Shown here one piece after another: positions 34,908-43,710 of a stretch of DNA of 53,512 nucleotides. The position numbers and the translations under genes were made by a program. Within the stretch, counting starts at the first letter, position 1. Each line of letters opens with the position of its first letter. The notes beneath the pieces were generated by a model. It ran no database searches. It saw nothing but the letters and a program-made list of their open reading frames with translations, and was not told where the DNA came from. The DNA comes from Pseudomonas sp. UBA4194 (GTDB taxonomy: Bacteria; Pseudomonadota; Gammaproteobacteria; Pseudomonadales; Pseudomonadaceae), in NCBI RefSeq assembly GCF_002379585.1, contig NZ_DFUE01000021.1, positions 1 through 53,512 of the forward strand, read 5' to 3'.

Positions 34908-35831
34908 ATGCCCGAAATTTTCCACTACATGCAGCAGCTGGTGAATGGCCTGACCATCGGCAGCACCTATGCATTGATCGCCATCGGCTACACGATGGTC
35001 TACGGCATCATCGGAATGATCAACTTCGCCCACGGCGAGGTGTACATGATCGGTTCCTATGTCACCTTCATCGTCCTGGCAGGCTTGGCCATGCTGGGCA
35101 TCCACAGTTTACCGGTGCTGATGATCGCAGGCTTTGCCGCGGCCATCCTGGTCACCAGTGCCTACGGTTACAGCATCGAGCGGGTCGCCTATCGGCCACT
35201 GCGCAACAGCAACCGCCTGATCCCGCTGATTTCCGCCATCGGCATGTCGATCTTCCTGCAGAACTCGGTGCAGTTGTCCCAGGGTTCCGGCAACTTCGCC
35301 ATCCCCAATCTGCTGCCCGGCAGTCTGACCTTCGGCCCCGGTGGCGCCGAGGAAGTGCAGATTTCCTACATGCAGATTCTGGTGTTCGTGGTGACCGTGG
35401 CGGCCATGTATGGCCTGACCCTGTTCATTTCCCGCTCGCGCATGGGCCGTGCCTGCCGCGCCTGCGCCGAGGACATGAAGATGGCCAACCTGCTGGGCAT
35501 CAACACCAACGCCATCATTGCCCTGACCTTCGTGGTCGGTGCGGCCCTGGCGGCGGTGGCAGCGGTGCTGCTGAGCATGCAGTACGGCGTGATCAACCCC
35601 AGCGCCGGCTTCCTGGTGGGCCTGAAGGCCTTCACCGCAGCCGTTCTGGGCGGCATCGGCAGTATCCCCGGCGCCATGCTCGGCGGGCTGGTGCTGGGTG
35701 TTGCCGAGGCCTTCGGCGCAGACATCTTCGGTGATCAGTACAAGGACGTCGTGTCCTTCGGTTTGCTGGTCCTGGTTCTATTGTTCCGGCCGACCGGCAT
35801 CCTGGGCCGTCCGGAGGTTGAGAAAGTATGA
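34908..35831 (+). CDS. livH: Branched-chain amino acid ABC permease LivH
   Basis: This 307-residue inner-membrane permease has about eight membrane segments and the family motifs NGLTIGSTYALIAIGYTMVYG near the start (split here over the first helix) and GGIGSIPGAMLGG near the end. It forms the translocation path with LivM. AGGAG lies 8 bp before the ATG. It overlaps livM by 4 bp (ATGA). It is known as BraD in P. aeruginosa. Confidence 0.95.
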   Translation: MPEIFHYMQQLVNGLTIGSTYALIAIGYTMVYGIIGMINFAHGEVYMIGSYVTFIVLAGLAMLGIHSLPVLMIAGFAAAILVTSAYGYSIERVAYRPLRNSNRLIPLISAIGMSIFLQNSVQLSQGSGNFAIPNLLPGSLTFGPGGAEEVQISYMQILVFVVTVAAMYGLTLFISRSRMGRACRACAEDMKMANLLGINTNAIIALTFVVGAALAAVAAVLLSMQYGVINPSAGFLVGLKAFTAAVLGGIGSIPGAMLGGLVLGVAEAFGADIFGDQYKDVVSFGLLVLVLLFRPTGILGRPEVEKV

Positions 35832-37081
35832 GCAAGTCTCTTAGATCCGCGTTGTTCAGCGCAGCGCTGGTGTGGGCCGTGGCCTACCCGGTGCTGGGCC
35901 TGAAACTGGCCTTTTCCGGAGTGACCCTGGTGGTGCAGAACGCCAGCACCAGTACCCTGCTGATCATCGCTGCCTGTTCGGTGCTGATGTTCCTGCGGGT
36001 ATTGTTCGCTGACCGCATCGGCGGCCTGCGCCGCGATTCCAGCAAACCGTTGATCCCAGCCAAAGCCTCGAACTTCCTGACCCTGCCCAGCACTCAGCGC
36101 TGGTTCATCCTGGCGCTGATAGTGCTGGCGTTCGTATGGCCGTTCTTCGGTTCACGCGGCGCAGTGGACATCGCCACGCTGATCCTCATCTACGTGATGC
36201 TGGGCCTTGGCCTGAACATCGTGGTGGGCCTGGCCGGTCTGCTCGACCTGGGTTACGTCGGCTTCTATGCCGTGGGCGCCTATGGCTACGCGTTGCTGTC
36301 GCACTATTTCGGCCTGAGCTTCTGGGAGTGCCTGCCGCTGGCCGGCCTGTTGGCGGCCACCTTCGGCTTCCTGCTGGGCTTTCCGGTGCTGCGCTTGCGC
36401 GGTGATTACCTGGCCATCGTGACGCTGGGCTTCGGCGAAATCATCCGTATCTTCCTGCGTAACCTGACCGACATCACCGGCGGCCCCAACGGCATCAGCA
36501 ACATCGAAAAGCCCACGCTGTTCGGCCTCAGCTTCGAGCGTCGCGCGGCCGAGGGCAGCCAGACCTTCCATCAGTTCTTCGGCTTGGAATACAGCCCGAT
36601 CAGCAAGGTCATCTTCCTTTACCTGATTGCCCTGCTGATGGCCCTGGCAGCGCTGTTCGTGATCAATCGCCTGCTGCGCATGCCCATCGGTCGGGCTTGG
36701 GAAGCCCTGCGTGAAGACGAGATCGCCTGTCGCGCGCTGGGCCTGAACCCTACCGTGATCAAGCTTTCGGCCTTTACTCTGGGCGCCGCCTTTGCGGGCT
36801 TCGCCGGCAGCTTCTTTGCTGCGCGCCAGGGGCTGGTCACTCCCGAGTCGTTCACGTTCATCGAATCGGCGATCATCCTGGCGATCGTCGTGCTGGGTGG
36901 TATGGGCTCCCAGTTGGGCGTGATCCTGGCGGCGATCGTGATGATCCTGCTGCCCGAATTGATGCGTGAGTTCAGCGACTACCGCATGTTGATGTTCGGC
37001 GCCCTGATGGTGCTGATGATGATCTGGCGTCCGCAAGGCTTGCTCCCGATGCAGCGTCCACACATGGAGCTGCGCAAATGA
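35828..37081 (+). CDS. livM: Branched-chain amino acid ABC permease LivM
   Basis: This 417-residue permease partner of LivH has the extra N-terminal hydrophobic region (about residues 1-110) found in the long proteobacterial LivM (BraE). The conserved LivM core starts near residue 115. The family motifs include GLGLNIVVGLAGLLDLGYVG and GGMGSQLGVILAA. Start and stop overlap livH and livG by 4 bp each, a tightly coupled operon. Confidence 0.95.
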   Translation: MSKSLRSALFSAALVWAVAYPVLGLKLAFSGVTLVVQNASTSTLLIIAACSVLMFLRVLFADRIGGLRRDSSKPLIPAKASNFLTLPSTQRWFILALIVLAFVWPFFGSRGAVDIATLILIYVMLGLGLNIVVGLAGLLDLGYVGFYAVGAYGYALLSHYFGLSFWECLPLAGLLAATFGFLLGFPVLRLRGDYLAIVTLGFGEIIRIFLRNLTDITGGPNGISNIEKPTLFGLSFERRAAEGSQTFHQFFGLEYSPISKVIFLYLIALLMALAALFVINRLLRMPIGRAWEALREDEIACRALGLNPTVIKLSAFTLGAAFAGFAGSFFAARQGLVTPESFTFIESAIILAIVVLGGMGSQLGVILAAIVMILLPELMREFSDYRMLMFGALMVLMMIWRPQGLLPMQRPHMELRK

Positions 37082-37845
37082 GCCAGAACATTCTGCAAGT
37101 CAGCGACCTGAGCATGCGTTTCGGCGGCCTGCTGGCCGTGAACGGCGTGGCCCTGACGGTCAAGGAAAAACAGGTAGTGGCCCTGATCGGCCCCAACGGC
37201 GCCGGCAAGACCACGGTGTTCAACTGCCTGACCGGTTTCTACAAACCCAGTGGCGGCAGCATCCTGCTCGATGGTCAGCCGATCCAGGGATTGCCCGGTC
37301 ATCAGATCGCCCGCAAGGGCGTGGTGCGCACCTTCCAGAACGTGCGGCTGTTCAAAGAAATGACCGCGCTGGAAAACCTGTTGATCGCCCAGCATCGGCA
37401 TTTGAACACCAACTTCTTTGCCGGTTTGCTGAAGACTCCGAGTTTTCGCAGAAGCGAAAAAGAGGCCCTGGAATACGCCGAGTACTGGCTGGAGAAGGTC
37501 AACCTCAAGGAGTTCGCCAACCGCACCGCCGGTACCTTGGCGTACGGCCAGCAACGTCGGCTGGAAATTGCCCGGTGCATGATGACCCGGCCGCGCATCC
37601 TCATGCTCGACGAGCCCGCGGCGGGGCTCAACCCGCGGGAAACCGACGACCTCAAGGCGCTGATCGGCGTGCTGCGTGAGGAACACAACGCCACGGTGTT
37701 GCTGATCGAGCATGACATGAAGCTGGTCATGAGCATTTCCGACCACATCGTGGTGATCAACCAGGGCACACCGTTGGCCGACGGGACGCCGCAACAGATT
37801 CGGGACAACCCTGAAGTGATCAAAGCCTATCTGGGGGAAGCGTAA
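37078..37845 (+). CDS. livG: Branched-chain amino acid ABC ATPase LivG
   Basis: This 255-residue ATPase of the uptake system (BraF) has Walker A GPNGAGKTT, a Q-loop in RTFQNVRLF, and signature LAYGQQRRLE, where YG replaces SG as is normal in LivG. Walker B is ILMLDEPAAGLNP and the switch histidine is in IEHDM. It works as a heterodimer with LivF. Its stop overlaps the livF ATG by one base (TAATG). Confidence 0.96.
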   Translation: MSQNILQVSDLSMRFGGLLAVNGVALTVKEKQVVALIGPNGAGKTTVFNCLTGFYKPSGGSILLDGQPIQGLPGHQIARKGVVRTFQNVRLFKEMTALENLLIAQHRHLNTNFFAGLLKTPSFRRSEKEALEYAEYWLEKVNLKEFANRTAGTLAYGQQRRLEIARCMMTRPRILMLDEPAAGLNPRETDDLKALIGVLREEHNATVLLIEHDMKLVMSISDHIVVINQGTPLADGTPQQIRDNPEVIKAYLGEA

Positions 37846-38546
37846 TGCTGCAGTTCGAAAACGTTTCCACGTTCTACGGCAAGATCCAGGCGTTGCACGA
37901 CGTCAACGTCGAGGTGCGCCAAGGCGAAATCGTCACCCTGATCGGCGCCAACGGAGCCGGCAAGTCGACCCTGTTGATGACCCTGTGCGGATCGCCCCGG
38001 GCGCATTCGGGCAGCATCCGCTACATGGGTGAAGAACTGGTGGGCCAGGAATCGGCGGTGATCATGCGCAAGAGCATCGCCGTGGTGCCCGAAGGTCGCC
38101 GGGTGTTTGCTCGCCTGACCGTGGAAGAAAACCTGGCCATGGGCGGGTTCTTTACCGAAAAAGGCGATTACCAGGAGCAGATGGACAAGGTGCTGGCGCT
38201 GTTTCCGCGACTCAAGGAACGCTTCAGCCAGCGGGGCGGCACCATGTCCGGCGGCGAACAGCAGATGTTGGCCATTGGCCGGGCGCTGATGAGCAAGCCC
38301 AAGCTGCTGCTGCTCGACGAACCTTCGCTGGGGCTGGCGCCCATCATCATTCAGCAGATCTTCGACATCATCGAACAGCTGCGCCGGGACGGTGTAACGG
38401 TGTTCCTGGTGGAGCAGAACGCCAACCAGGCCCTGAAGATCGCCGACCGGGCGTACGTGCTGGAGAACGGCCGCGTGGTGATGCAGGGCACCGGCGAGGC
38501 TTTGCTGACCGATCCCAAGGTGCGCGAGGCGTATCTGGGGGGTTGA
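37845..38546 (+). CDS. livF: Branched-chain amino acid ABC ATPase LivF
   Basis: This 233-residue ATPase (BraG) is the last gene of the cassette. It has Walker A GANGAGKST, signature MSGGEQQMLAIGRALMSKPK, Walker B LLLLDEPSLGLAP and switch region LVEQNA. The operon probably ends in the palindromic repeat at 38591-38630. Confidence 0.96.
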   Translation: MLQFENVSTFYGKIQALHDVNVEVRQGEIVTLIGANGAGKSTLLMTLCGSPRAHSGSIRYMGEELVGQESAVIMRKSIAVVPEGRRVFARLTVEENLAMGGFFTEKGDYQEQMDKVLALFPRLKERFSQRGGTMSGGEQQMLAIGRALMSKPKLLLLDEPSLGLAPIIIQQIFDIIEQLRRDGVTVFLVEQNANQALKIADRAYVLENGRVVMQGTGEALLTDPKVREAYLGG

Positions 38547-38590
38547 TGTCCGAATGCTCCCCCACCCCATGAAAGTACACCGCGTACGGC

Positions 38591-38630
38591 TCCCTCTCCC
38601 TCAGGGAGAGGGCTGGGGTGAGGGGACCAT
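38591..38630. repeat. 40-bp palindromic repeat identical to 382-421
   Basis: The sequence starts with the palindrome CCCTCTCCCTCAGGGAGAGG and continues with GCTGGGGTGAGGGG. All 40 bp match part of the left-end element. It lies 45 bp after the livF stop and could serve as a terminator. A diverged relative lies at 44968-45036. Confidence 0.8.
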
Positions 38631-38729
38631 TCACCCCAAACCCCAAACCAGCCCTCCAACCCAACCCCACCCAACACGATTTTCACCCCTCCTGTGCTAC
38701 CTTCCCACCATCGCTCAGGAGACCCATCG

Positions 38730-39407
38730 ATGCACCTGCCCCGCTCAATCGCCCTTCTCGCCCTGCTGCCACTGTTCGCCGGGTGCCAATCGCTGTTCAG
38801 CACCAGCCCCCCGCCCACTTCCACCGCTGGCATGACCCGCATGCAAGGTACCCTGCAGGGTGACGGTGGGCAGCTGTTCTTCCAGCCGTGTGGCAATCCT
38901 CGGCGCTATGCCGTCACCGACGCCAACGACACCGGCGTGCTGCAGGAAGCCTCCGATCTGGCCGGCAATCGCCCAGTGGTATACGCCGACCTGCGCGGCC
39001 GCTTCGATGCCAGCGCCACGGGCGGCACCGATGGCCGACTCGCCTTGCATCAGCTGTACCGCCTCGACCGCTCTCTGGCCGCCTGCAAAGACCCGAACTT
39101 CAAATTGCTCAGCCTCAGTGCCGGTGGTGCGCAGCCAGCCTGGGACGTCAAGGTCAGCCAGCAGGGCATGGAGGTCAACCGTGAAGGCCAGCCCACCTTG
39201 GCTGTGCCCTATATGGAAGAGCAGGTAGGCGATGGCCGCTTCAACCTGTCCACCGAAGCCAACGGCCAGCGGGTGGAACTGTGGATAGCCCCGCAGCGCT
39301 GCGTCGACCCCCGCAGTGATGGCGTGCAGTTCATGACCGCCGAGTTGCGCGTCAATGACCAGGTGCAAAAGGGCTGCGCGACCTTTGGTGGCGCTCGCAA
39401 CGACTGA
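38730..39407 (+). CDS. Uncharacterised lipoprotein (COG3650-like)
   Basis: This 225-residue protein has a lipoprotein signal peptide with lipobox FAGC (Cys19). The mature part contains GTLQGDGGQLFFQPCGNPRR near the start and a C-terminal half with four spaced cysteines. CAGGAG precedes ATG 38730. An upstream in-frame start at 38694 would place charged residues before the signal. It is a predicted outer-membrane lipoprotein of unknown function. A possible terminator overlaps its stop. Confidence 0.75.
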   Translation: MHLPRSIALLALLPLFAGCQSLFSTSPPPTSTAGMTRMQGTLQGDGGQLFFQPCGNPRRYAVTDANDTGVLQEASDLAGNRPVVYADLRGRFDASATGGTDGRLALHQLYRLDRSLAACKDPNFKLLSLSAGGAQPAWDVKVSQQGMEVNREGQPTLAVPYMEEQVGDGRFNLSTEANGQRVELWIAPQRCVDPRSDGVQFMTAELRVNDQVQKGCATFGGARND

Positions 39408-39432
39408 CGTCGCAAGCCGTCGGGCGTTTTTT
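39404..39432 (+). terminator. Possible terminator of the COG3650-like lipoprotein gene
   Basis: CTGACG pairs with CGTCGG (one G-U pair) across an 8-base loop, then GCG and six T. The stem includes the stop codon. This is a moderate call because the stem is short. Confidence 0.45.
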
Positions 39433-39459
39433 ACCTGACGGCGAACACCCCATCGCGTT

Positions 39460-39465
39460 TATAAT
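39460..39465 (+). promoter_or_regulatory. -10 box of the FAD oxidoreductase gene
   Basis: A consensus TATAAT lies 49 bp before the ATG at 39515. CTGACG at 39435-39440 is a poor -35 candidate with a 19-bp spacer. Confidence 0.5.
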
Positions 39466-39514
39466 GCCGGGTTCTGCTATGCCCCCGGGGCGCGCCCGGA
39501 TTTTTGGACCTGTC

Positions 39515-41125
39515 ATGCTACGAATCACCGAACTCAAGCTGCCCCTGGATCACTCCGACGACGCCTTGCGCCCTGCCATCGTGCAGCGACTGGCCATCGC
39601 CGACGCCGACCTGCTGGACTTCACCCTGTTCAAGCGCAGCTACGATGCGCGCAAGAAGAACAGTGAACTGCAGTTCATCTACACCCTCGACCTGGAGCTG
39701 AACAACGAAGCCGACGTGCTCGCGCGCTTCGCCGACGACCACAACGTCAACCCGGCCCCGGATGTCAGCTACAAGGTGGTGGGTCATGCCCCTGCCGACT
39801 ACAGCGATCGCCCACTGGTGGTGGGTTTCGGCCCGTGCGGCATCTTTGCCGGGCTGCTGCTGGCGCAGATGGGCTTCAAGCCGATCATCCTGGAGCGCGG
39901 CAAGGAAGTGCGCCAGCGCACCAAGGACACCTGGGGCCTGTGGCGCAAGAACGTGCTCAATCCCGAGTCCAACGTGCAGTTTGGCGAAGGCGGTGCGGGC
40001 ACCTTCTCCGACGGCAAACTGTACAGCCAGATCAAGGACCCGCAGCACCACGGTCGCAAGGTCCTGCATGAGTTCGTCAAGGCTGGCGCACCCGAGGAAA
40101 TCCTCTACGTCAGCAAACCGCACATCGGTACCTTCCGCCTGACCGGCATGGTCGAGAACATGCGTCAGGAAATCATCGCCCTGGGTGGCGAGGTGCGCTT
40201 TGAACAAAAGGTCACCGACCTGCTGATCGAGGGCGGCCAGGTACAGGGTGTGATGCTGGAGGGCGGCGAACAGATCGCTTCGCGGCACGTGGTGCTGGCG
40301 CTGGGCCACAGCGCCCGGGACACCTTCCGCATGCTCGACGCCCGCGGGGTGTTCATGGAAGCCAAGCCGTTCTCCATCGGCTTCCGGGTCGAGCACCCTC
40401 AGGGCATCATCGATCAGGCACGGCTGGGCAAGTATGCCGGCCACCCGAAGCTGGGTGCTGCCGATTACAAACTGGTGCACCACGCCAAGAACGGCCGCTC
40501 GGTCTACAGCTTCTGCATGTGCCCAGGGGGCACCGTGGTTGCCGCGACGTCGGAGCCAGGCCGTGTGGTGACCAATGGCATGAGTCAGTACTCGCGCAAC
40601 GAGCGCAACGCCAACTCGGGCATCGTGGTCGGGATCACCCCGGAGCAGGACTATCCCGGCGGCCCACTGGCCGGTATCGAGCTGCAGGAGAAGCTGGAGT
40701 CCACGGCGTACCTGTTGGGCGGCAGCAATTATCAGGCGCCGGCGCAACTGCTGGGCGATTTCGTGGCAGGCAAGCCGTCAACCGCCTTGGGCAGTGTCGA
40801 GCCGTCCTACAAACCCGGCGTCACCTTGGGTGACCTGGCCCTGTCGCTGCCCGACTTCGCCATCGAGGCCATCCGCGAAGCGCTGCCGGCGTTCGAGCGC
40901 CAGATCAAGGGCTTCTCGATGCATGACGCGGTGCTGACCGGCATCGAAACCCGTACTTCTTCGCCCCTGCGTATCACCCGCGGCGCGGATTACCAGAGCC
41001 TTAACGTGCGGGGCTTGTTCCCGGCGGGTGAAGGTGCGGGGTACGCGGGCGGGATCTTGTCGGCGGGTGTCGATGGGATTCGGATTGCCGAGGCCGTGGT
41101 GCGGGATATCCTCGACGCGCAGTAA
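39515..41125 (+). CDS. FAD-dependent oxidoreductase (COG2509 family)
   Basis: This 536-residue flavoprotein has an N-terminal domain of about 95 residues unlike standard oxidoreductases, then an FAD-binding Rossmann fold at VVGFGPCGIFAGLLLA and VLALGHSARDTF. The C-terminal family motif is GLFPAGEGAGYAGGILSAGV. The substrate is unknown. ATG 39515 gives MLRITELKLPLDH, which fits the family. An earlier start at 39464 overlaps the -10 box. It is followed by a REP pair and a bidirectional terminator. Confidence 0.9.
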   Translation: MLRITELKLPLDHSDDALRPAIVQRLAIADADLLDFTLFKRSYDARKKNSELQFIYTLDLELNNEADVLARFADDHNVNPAPDVSYKVVGHAPADYSDRPLVVGFGPCGIFAGLLLAQMGFKPIILERGKEVRQRTKDTWGLWRKNVLNPESNVQFGEGGAGTFSDGKLYSQIKDPQHHGRKVLHEFVKAGAPEEILYVSKPHIGTFRLTGMVENMRQEIIALGGEVRFEQKVTDLLIEGGQVQGVMLEGGEQIASRHVVLALGHSARDTFRMLDARGVFMEAKPFSIGFRVEHPQGIIDQARLGKYAGHPKLGAADYKLVHHAKNGRSVYSFCMCPGGTVVAATSEPGRVVTNGMSQYSRNERNANSGIVVGITPEQDYPGGPLAGIELQEKLESTAYLLGGSNYQAPAQLLGDFVAGKPSTALGSVEPSYKPGVTLGDLALSLPDFAIEAIREALPAFERQIKGFSMHDAVLTGIETRTSSPLRITRGADYQSLNVRGLFPAGEGAGYAGGILSAGVDGIRIAEAVVRDILDAQ

Positions 41126-41149
41126 TCGGCGGGGTGCCCGTACCGGCCC

Positions 41150-41245
41150 CATCGCGGGTAGAACCCGCTCCCACAGGGGAAAGTGTCTTGCGCGAATATC
41201 CAATGCGCTGATGATCTATTGTGGGAGCGGGTTCTACCCGCGATG
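41150..41245. repeat. Inverted REP pair
   Basis: An inverted copy lies at 41150-41175 and a direct copy at 41220-41245, with core GGGAGCGGGTTCTACCCGCG. The spacer is about 44 bp and has no gene. Confidence 0.85.
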
Positions 41246-41266
41246 AGGCCGCCACTGACGCGCCAT

Positions 41267-41303
41267 AAAAAAAACCGGCCACTGAGAGGTGGCCGGTTTT
41301 TTT
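41267..41303. terminator. Bidirectional terminator between the oxidoreductase gene and slyB
   Basis: The stem CCGGCCAC/GTGGCCGG (41275-41296) has a 6-base loop, flanked by eight A on the left and seven T on the right. It can end transcription of both convergent genes. Confidence 0.93.
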
Positions 41304-41318
41304 ACATCCAGACTTCGA

Positions 41319-41783
41319 TCAGTGCGAAACCCGGCTGGTGCCATCAACCGTCATGATGCGAACACGCTCGCCGACACGGAAGATCTCGTTTTCCTGCACG
41401 GCTTGAACATAAGCGCGCATGCTGCCGTCGTCTTCGCGAACGGTGATTTCCACACCCTGAGTGCGGGTCAGGCCCTCTTCAGTGGCCGAGCCCAGCAGGC
41501 CACCGGCGACTGCACCAATGACCGCCGCTACGATGCTGCCGCGGCCACCGCCGACGGCACTGCCGGCCACGCCGCCGACAACCGCACCTGCGCCGCCGCC
41601 GATCGGGGTCTTGGTGCCCTCGATCTTCACCGGACGCAGCGATTCGATGGTGCCCATGCGCACGGTCTGCACCCGACGCGCTTCATCGCGTGAGTAGGAG
41701 TCACCGGAGAGGTTGGAAGCACAACCGCCCAACAACAGGGACATGGTGGTGAAGCAGGCAACTAGCATTACTGACTTGCGCAT
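41319..41783 (-). CDS. slyB: Outer-membrane lipoprotein SlyB (Pcp family)
   Basis: This 154-residue lipoprotein has lipobox LGGC (Cys21). Its central glycine-zipper region (about residues 60-100, with repeated GGxxG and AVxGG units) inserts in the outer membrane. The C-terminal beta-rich domain contains EGLTRTQGVEITVREDDGS. SlyB stabilises the outer membrane and is often PhoP-regulated in relatives, but no PhoP box was checked here. It is a single gene with its own terminator. Confidence 0.9.
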   Translation of the reverse strand: MRKSVMLVACFTTMSLLLGGCASNLSGDSYSRDEARRVQTVRMGTIESLRPVKIEGTKTPIGGGAGAVVGGVAGSAVGGGRGSIVAAVIGAVAGGLLGSATEEGLTRTQGVEITVREDDGSMRAYVQAVQENEIFRVGERVRIMTVDGTSRVSH

Positions 41784-41952
41784 TTTGGCAGGACTCCATG
41801 AGACATGTGTTTATTAGACGCCGTCGGCAAACGGCTGTCACGACACAAGCTGTATAAATTTGCGTCCGGTACAGGGCTTGTACGACTGGATGTTTTGACC
41901 GGCCACTGAACCTCTGGACAGCGCTCAGTGGCGAAAGGTCAAACGGATGGTC

Positions 41953-42600
41953 TCAGGGCGCGAGACGTTCGCGGACCCAGGCGGGGCCATCGATGCGGTA
42001 ATTGAGGCGATCGTGCAGCCGGCTCGGCCTGCCCTGCCAGAACTCGATACGCTCAGGCAGCAAGCGGTAGCCACCCCAGTGCTCGGGACAATGGGGCTGG
42101 GTATCGCTGAAGCGCTGCTCGGTCGCCTTGAGCAAGCCTTCGAGTTCACCGCGATCGGCAATGACCCGACTTTGCGGCGAAGCCCAGGCACCGAGTCGAC
42201 TTCCCAGCGGGCGAACCCGGAAGTACGCGTCCGATTCTTGCGCGCTGACCTTCACCACCCTGCCCTCGATGCGCACCTGGCGTTCCAGGGTGGGCCAGAA
42301 AAACGTCATGGCGGCAAACGGCCGGGCCGCAAGCTGCTGACCCTTGGCGCTGTCGTAGTTGCTGAAGAAGGTGAAGCCCTGGTCGTCCAGCCCCTTGAGC
42401 AACAACACCCGGCAATGCGGACGGCCTTCGCCGTCCACCGTGGCCAGGGTCATGGCGTTGGCTTCCACCGGCGGCTGCTCGGTTTTCACCGCCTCGTCGA
42501 ACCAGCGCCGAAACAACTCCAGCGGCTCGCCAGGGGCCTGCTCTTCAGCCAGGCCATCGCGAGCGTAGTTACGGCGCATATCGGCCAGCGATTGCGTCAT
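41953..42600 (-). CDS. pdxH: Pyridoxine/pyridoxamine 5'-phosphate oxidase
   Basis: This 215-residue FMN enzyme makes pyridoxal 5'-phosphate. Typical segments are MRRNYARDGL at the start, the FMN-binding RVLLLKGLDDQGFTFFSNYD region and the PLP-site WGGYRLLPERIEFWQGRPSRLHDR end region, given here only as landmarks. It lies 18 bp downstream of the OmpA/Lys-Ala-tail gene on the same strand and may be co-transcribed with it. Confidence 0.96.
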   Translation of the reverse strand: MTQSLADMRRNYARDGLAEEQAPGEPLELFRRWFDEAVKTEQPPVEANAMTLATVDGEGRPHCRVLLLKGLDDQGFTFFSNYDSAKGQQLAARPFAAMTFFWPTLERQVRIEGRVVKVSAQESDAYFRVRPLGSRLGAWASPQSRVIADRGELEGLLKATEQRFSDTQPHCPEHWGGYRLLPERIEFWQGRPSRLHDRLNYRIDGPAWVRERLAP

Positions 42601-42618
42601 GGCGTCAGTCCTTGCGCA

Positions 42619-43587
42619 TCAGTTGGCTTTGGCCTGGTCGTTGCTCGCGGCCTTCTTGGCCACGGTCTTCTTCGCAGGCGCGGCTTTCTTGGCCACTGCA
42701 GGCTTGGCGGCAGCCTTTTTCGCCGTCGCCTTGGCCGGAGCCTTGGCGGCCGGTTTGGCGGCGGCCTTGGCAGCAGGGGCCGGTACAGCCTTGATGTCCT
42801 GGGTCGCCACCATTTCAGCCGCGGTGAAGGTTGGCTGGTTGTACTTGGCCAACAGCGCCAGCATGGTGTTCTGCGGCGTCAGCAGAATTTCCACACGGCG
42901 GTTCAGCGAGCGGCCTTCGACGCTGTCGTTGGCGGCACGTGGCATTACCGAACCCATGCCGCGCAGCATCAGACGGTCACGCTGCAGGCCGCTGAGGCGG
43001 AAGATGGCGGCCACCGACTGGGCGCGTTCCTGGCTGAGTTTCTGGTTCAACGGCGCGGCACCACTGGTGTCGGCGTGGCCCAGTACCAGTACGGCGGTCT
43101 TGGTGTCGGCGTCGACAGCCTTGGCCACGCGGGTGATCGGGCCCAGGCTGACAGGCAGCAGCATGGAGGGACGGTCCGGGTTGAACGAGGAGTCCACGGG
43201 CGCGGTGACCACCAGCAGGTCTTCACGACGCTCGAGTTCGAACTTGCTGTCCTTGATGGCTTCGCGCACTTTTGGCTCATAGGCATCGAGCCAGGCCTGG
43301 GTCACCTTCGGATCGATCTTGGGTACTTCGGCGACTTTTGGCGCTTGCGGCTTGGTATCACCGAACGGCCACCACCAGCGGCTTTCGCTGTCGGACTTGG
43401 CATCGGCCTTGGCCACCTTGTCGGTGATCGCCTGTTCCACGTCCTTGTCCGCCGCTTTGCTGGCCACTTCGTCGCGGCCGAACGGCCACCAACTGTGCCC
43501 GCCCTGGGCCGACGCGTCTTGAGGAGTTTGAGCGCAACCGGTAGCGGCCAGGCACAAGGCAAATGCAATGGATTTATTCGGTGACAT
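42619..43587 (-). CDS. OmpA-family lipoprotein with an AlgP/histone H1-like Lys-Ala tail
   Basis: This 322-residue protein has lipobox ATGC (Cys18). The linker carries the motif WWPFG twice (33-37 and 72-76). An OmpA-type peptidoglycan-binding domain follows at about 125-238 (LVLGHADTSGAAPLNQKLS and LNRRVEI). A tail at about 270-322 is made almost only of Lys, Ala and Pro (KKAAPAKKTVAKKAA). Such tails are known from AlgP and histone H1-like DNA-binding proteins. The combination with an envelope anchor is unusual. ATG 43587 is chosen for the lipoprotein signal and TGGAAG upstream. It precedes pdxH by 18 bp. Confidence 0.85.
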   Translation of the reverse strand: MSPNKSIAFALCLAATGCAQTPQDASAQGGHSWWPFGRDEVASKAADKDVEQAITDKVAKADAKSDSESRWWWPFGDTKPQAPKVAEVPKIDPKVTQAWLDAYEPKVREAIKDSKFELERREDLLVVTAPVDSSFNPDRPSMLLPVSLGPITRVAKAVDADTKTAVLVLGHADTSGAAPLNQKLSQERAQSVAAIFRLSGLQRDRLMLRGMGSVMPRAANDSVEGRSLNRRVEILLTPQNTMLALLAKYNQPTFTAAEMVATQDIKAVPAPAAKAAAKPAAKAPAKATAKKAAAKPAVAKKAAPAKKTVAKKAASNDQAKAN

Positions 43588-43710
43588 GGTGCTTCCACGA
43601 GATGTTGGTAGATACAAACCGGATGAACAAACCGGCCTAAATTATTGATTGATAGAGTAGAGCAGTGATAGAGGAATAGATGACCGCTGGTCGATTTCTG
43701 ATCAACTGCC

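Noticed and set aside
41947..43584. 545-residue plus-strand open frame across pdxH and the OmpA gene
   Set aside because: It crosses two well-supported minus-strand genes and has no family signature.
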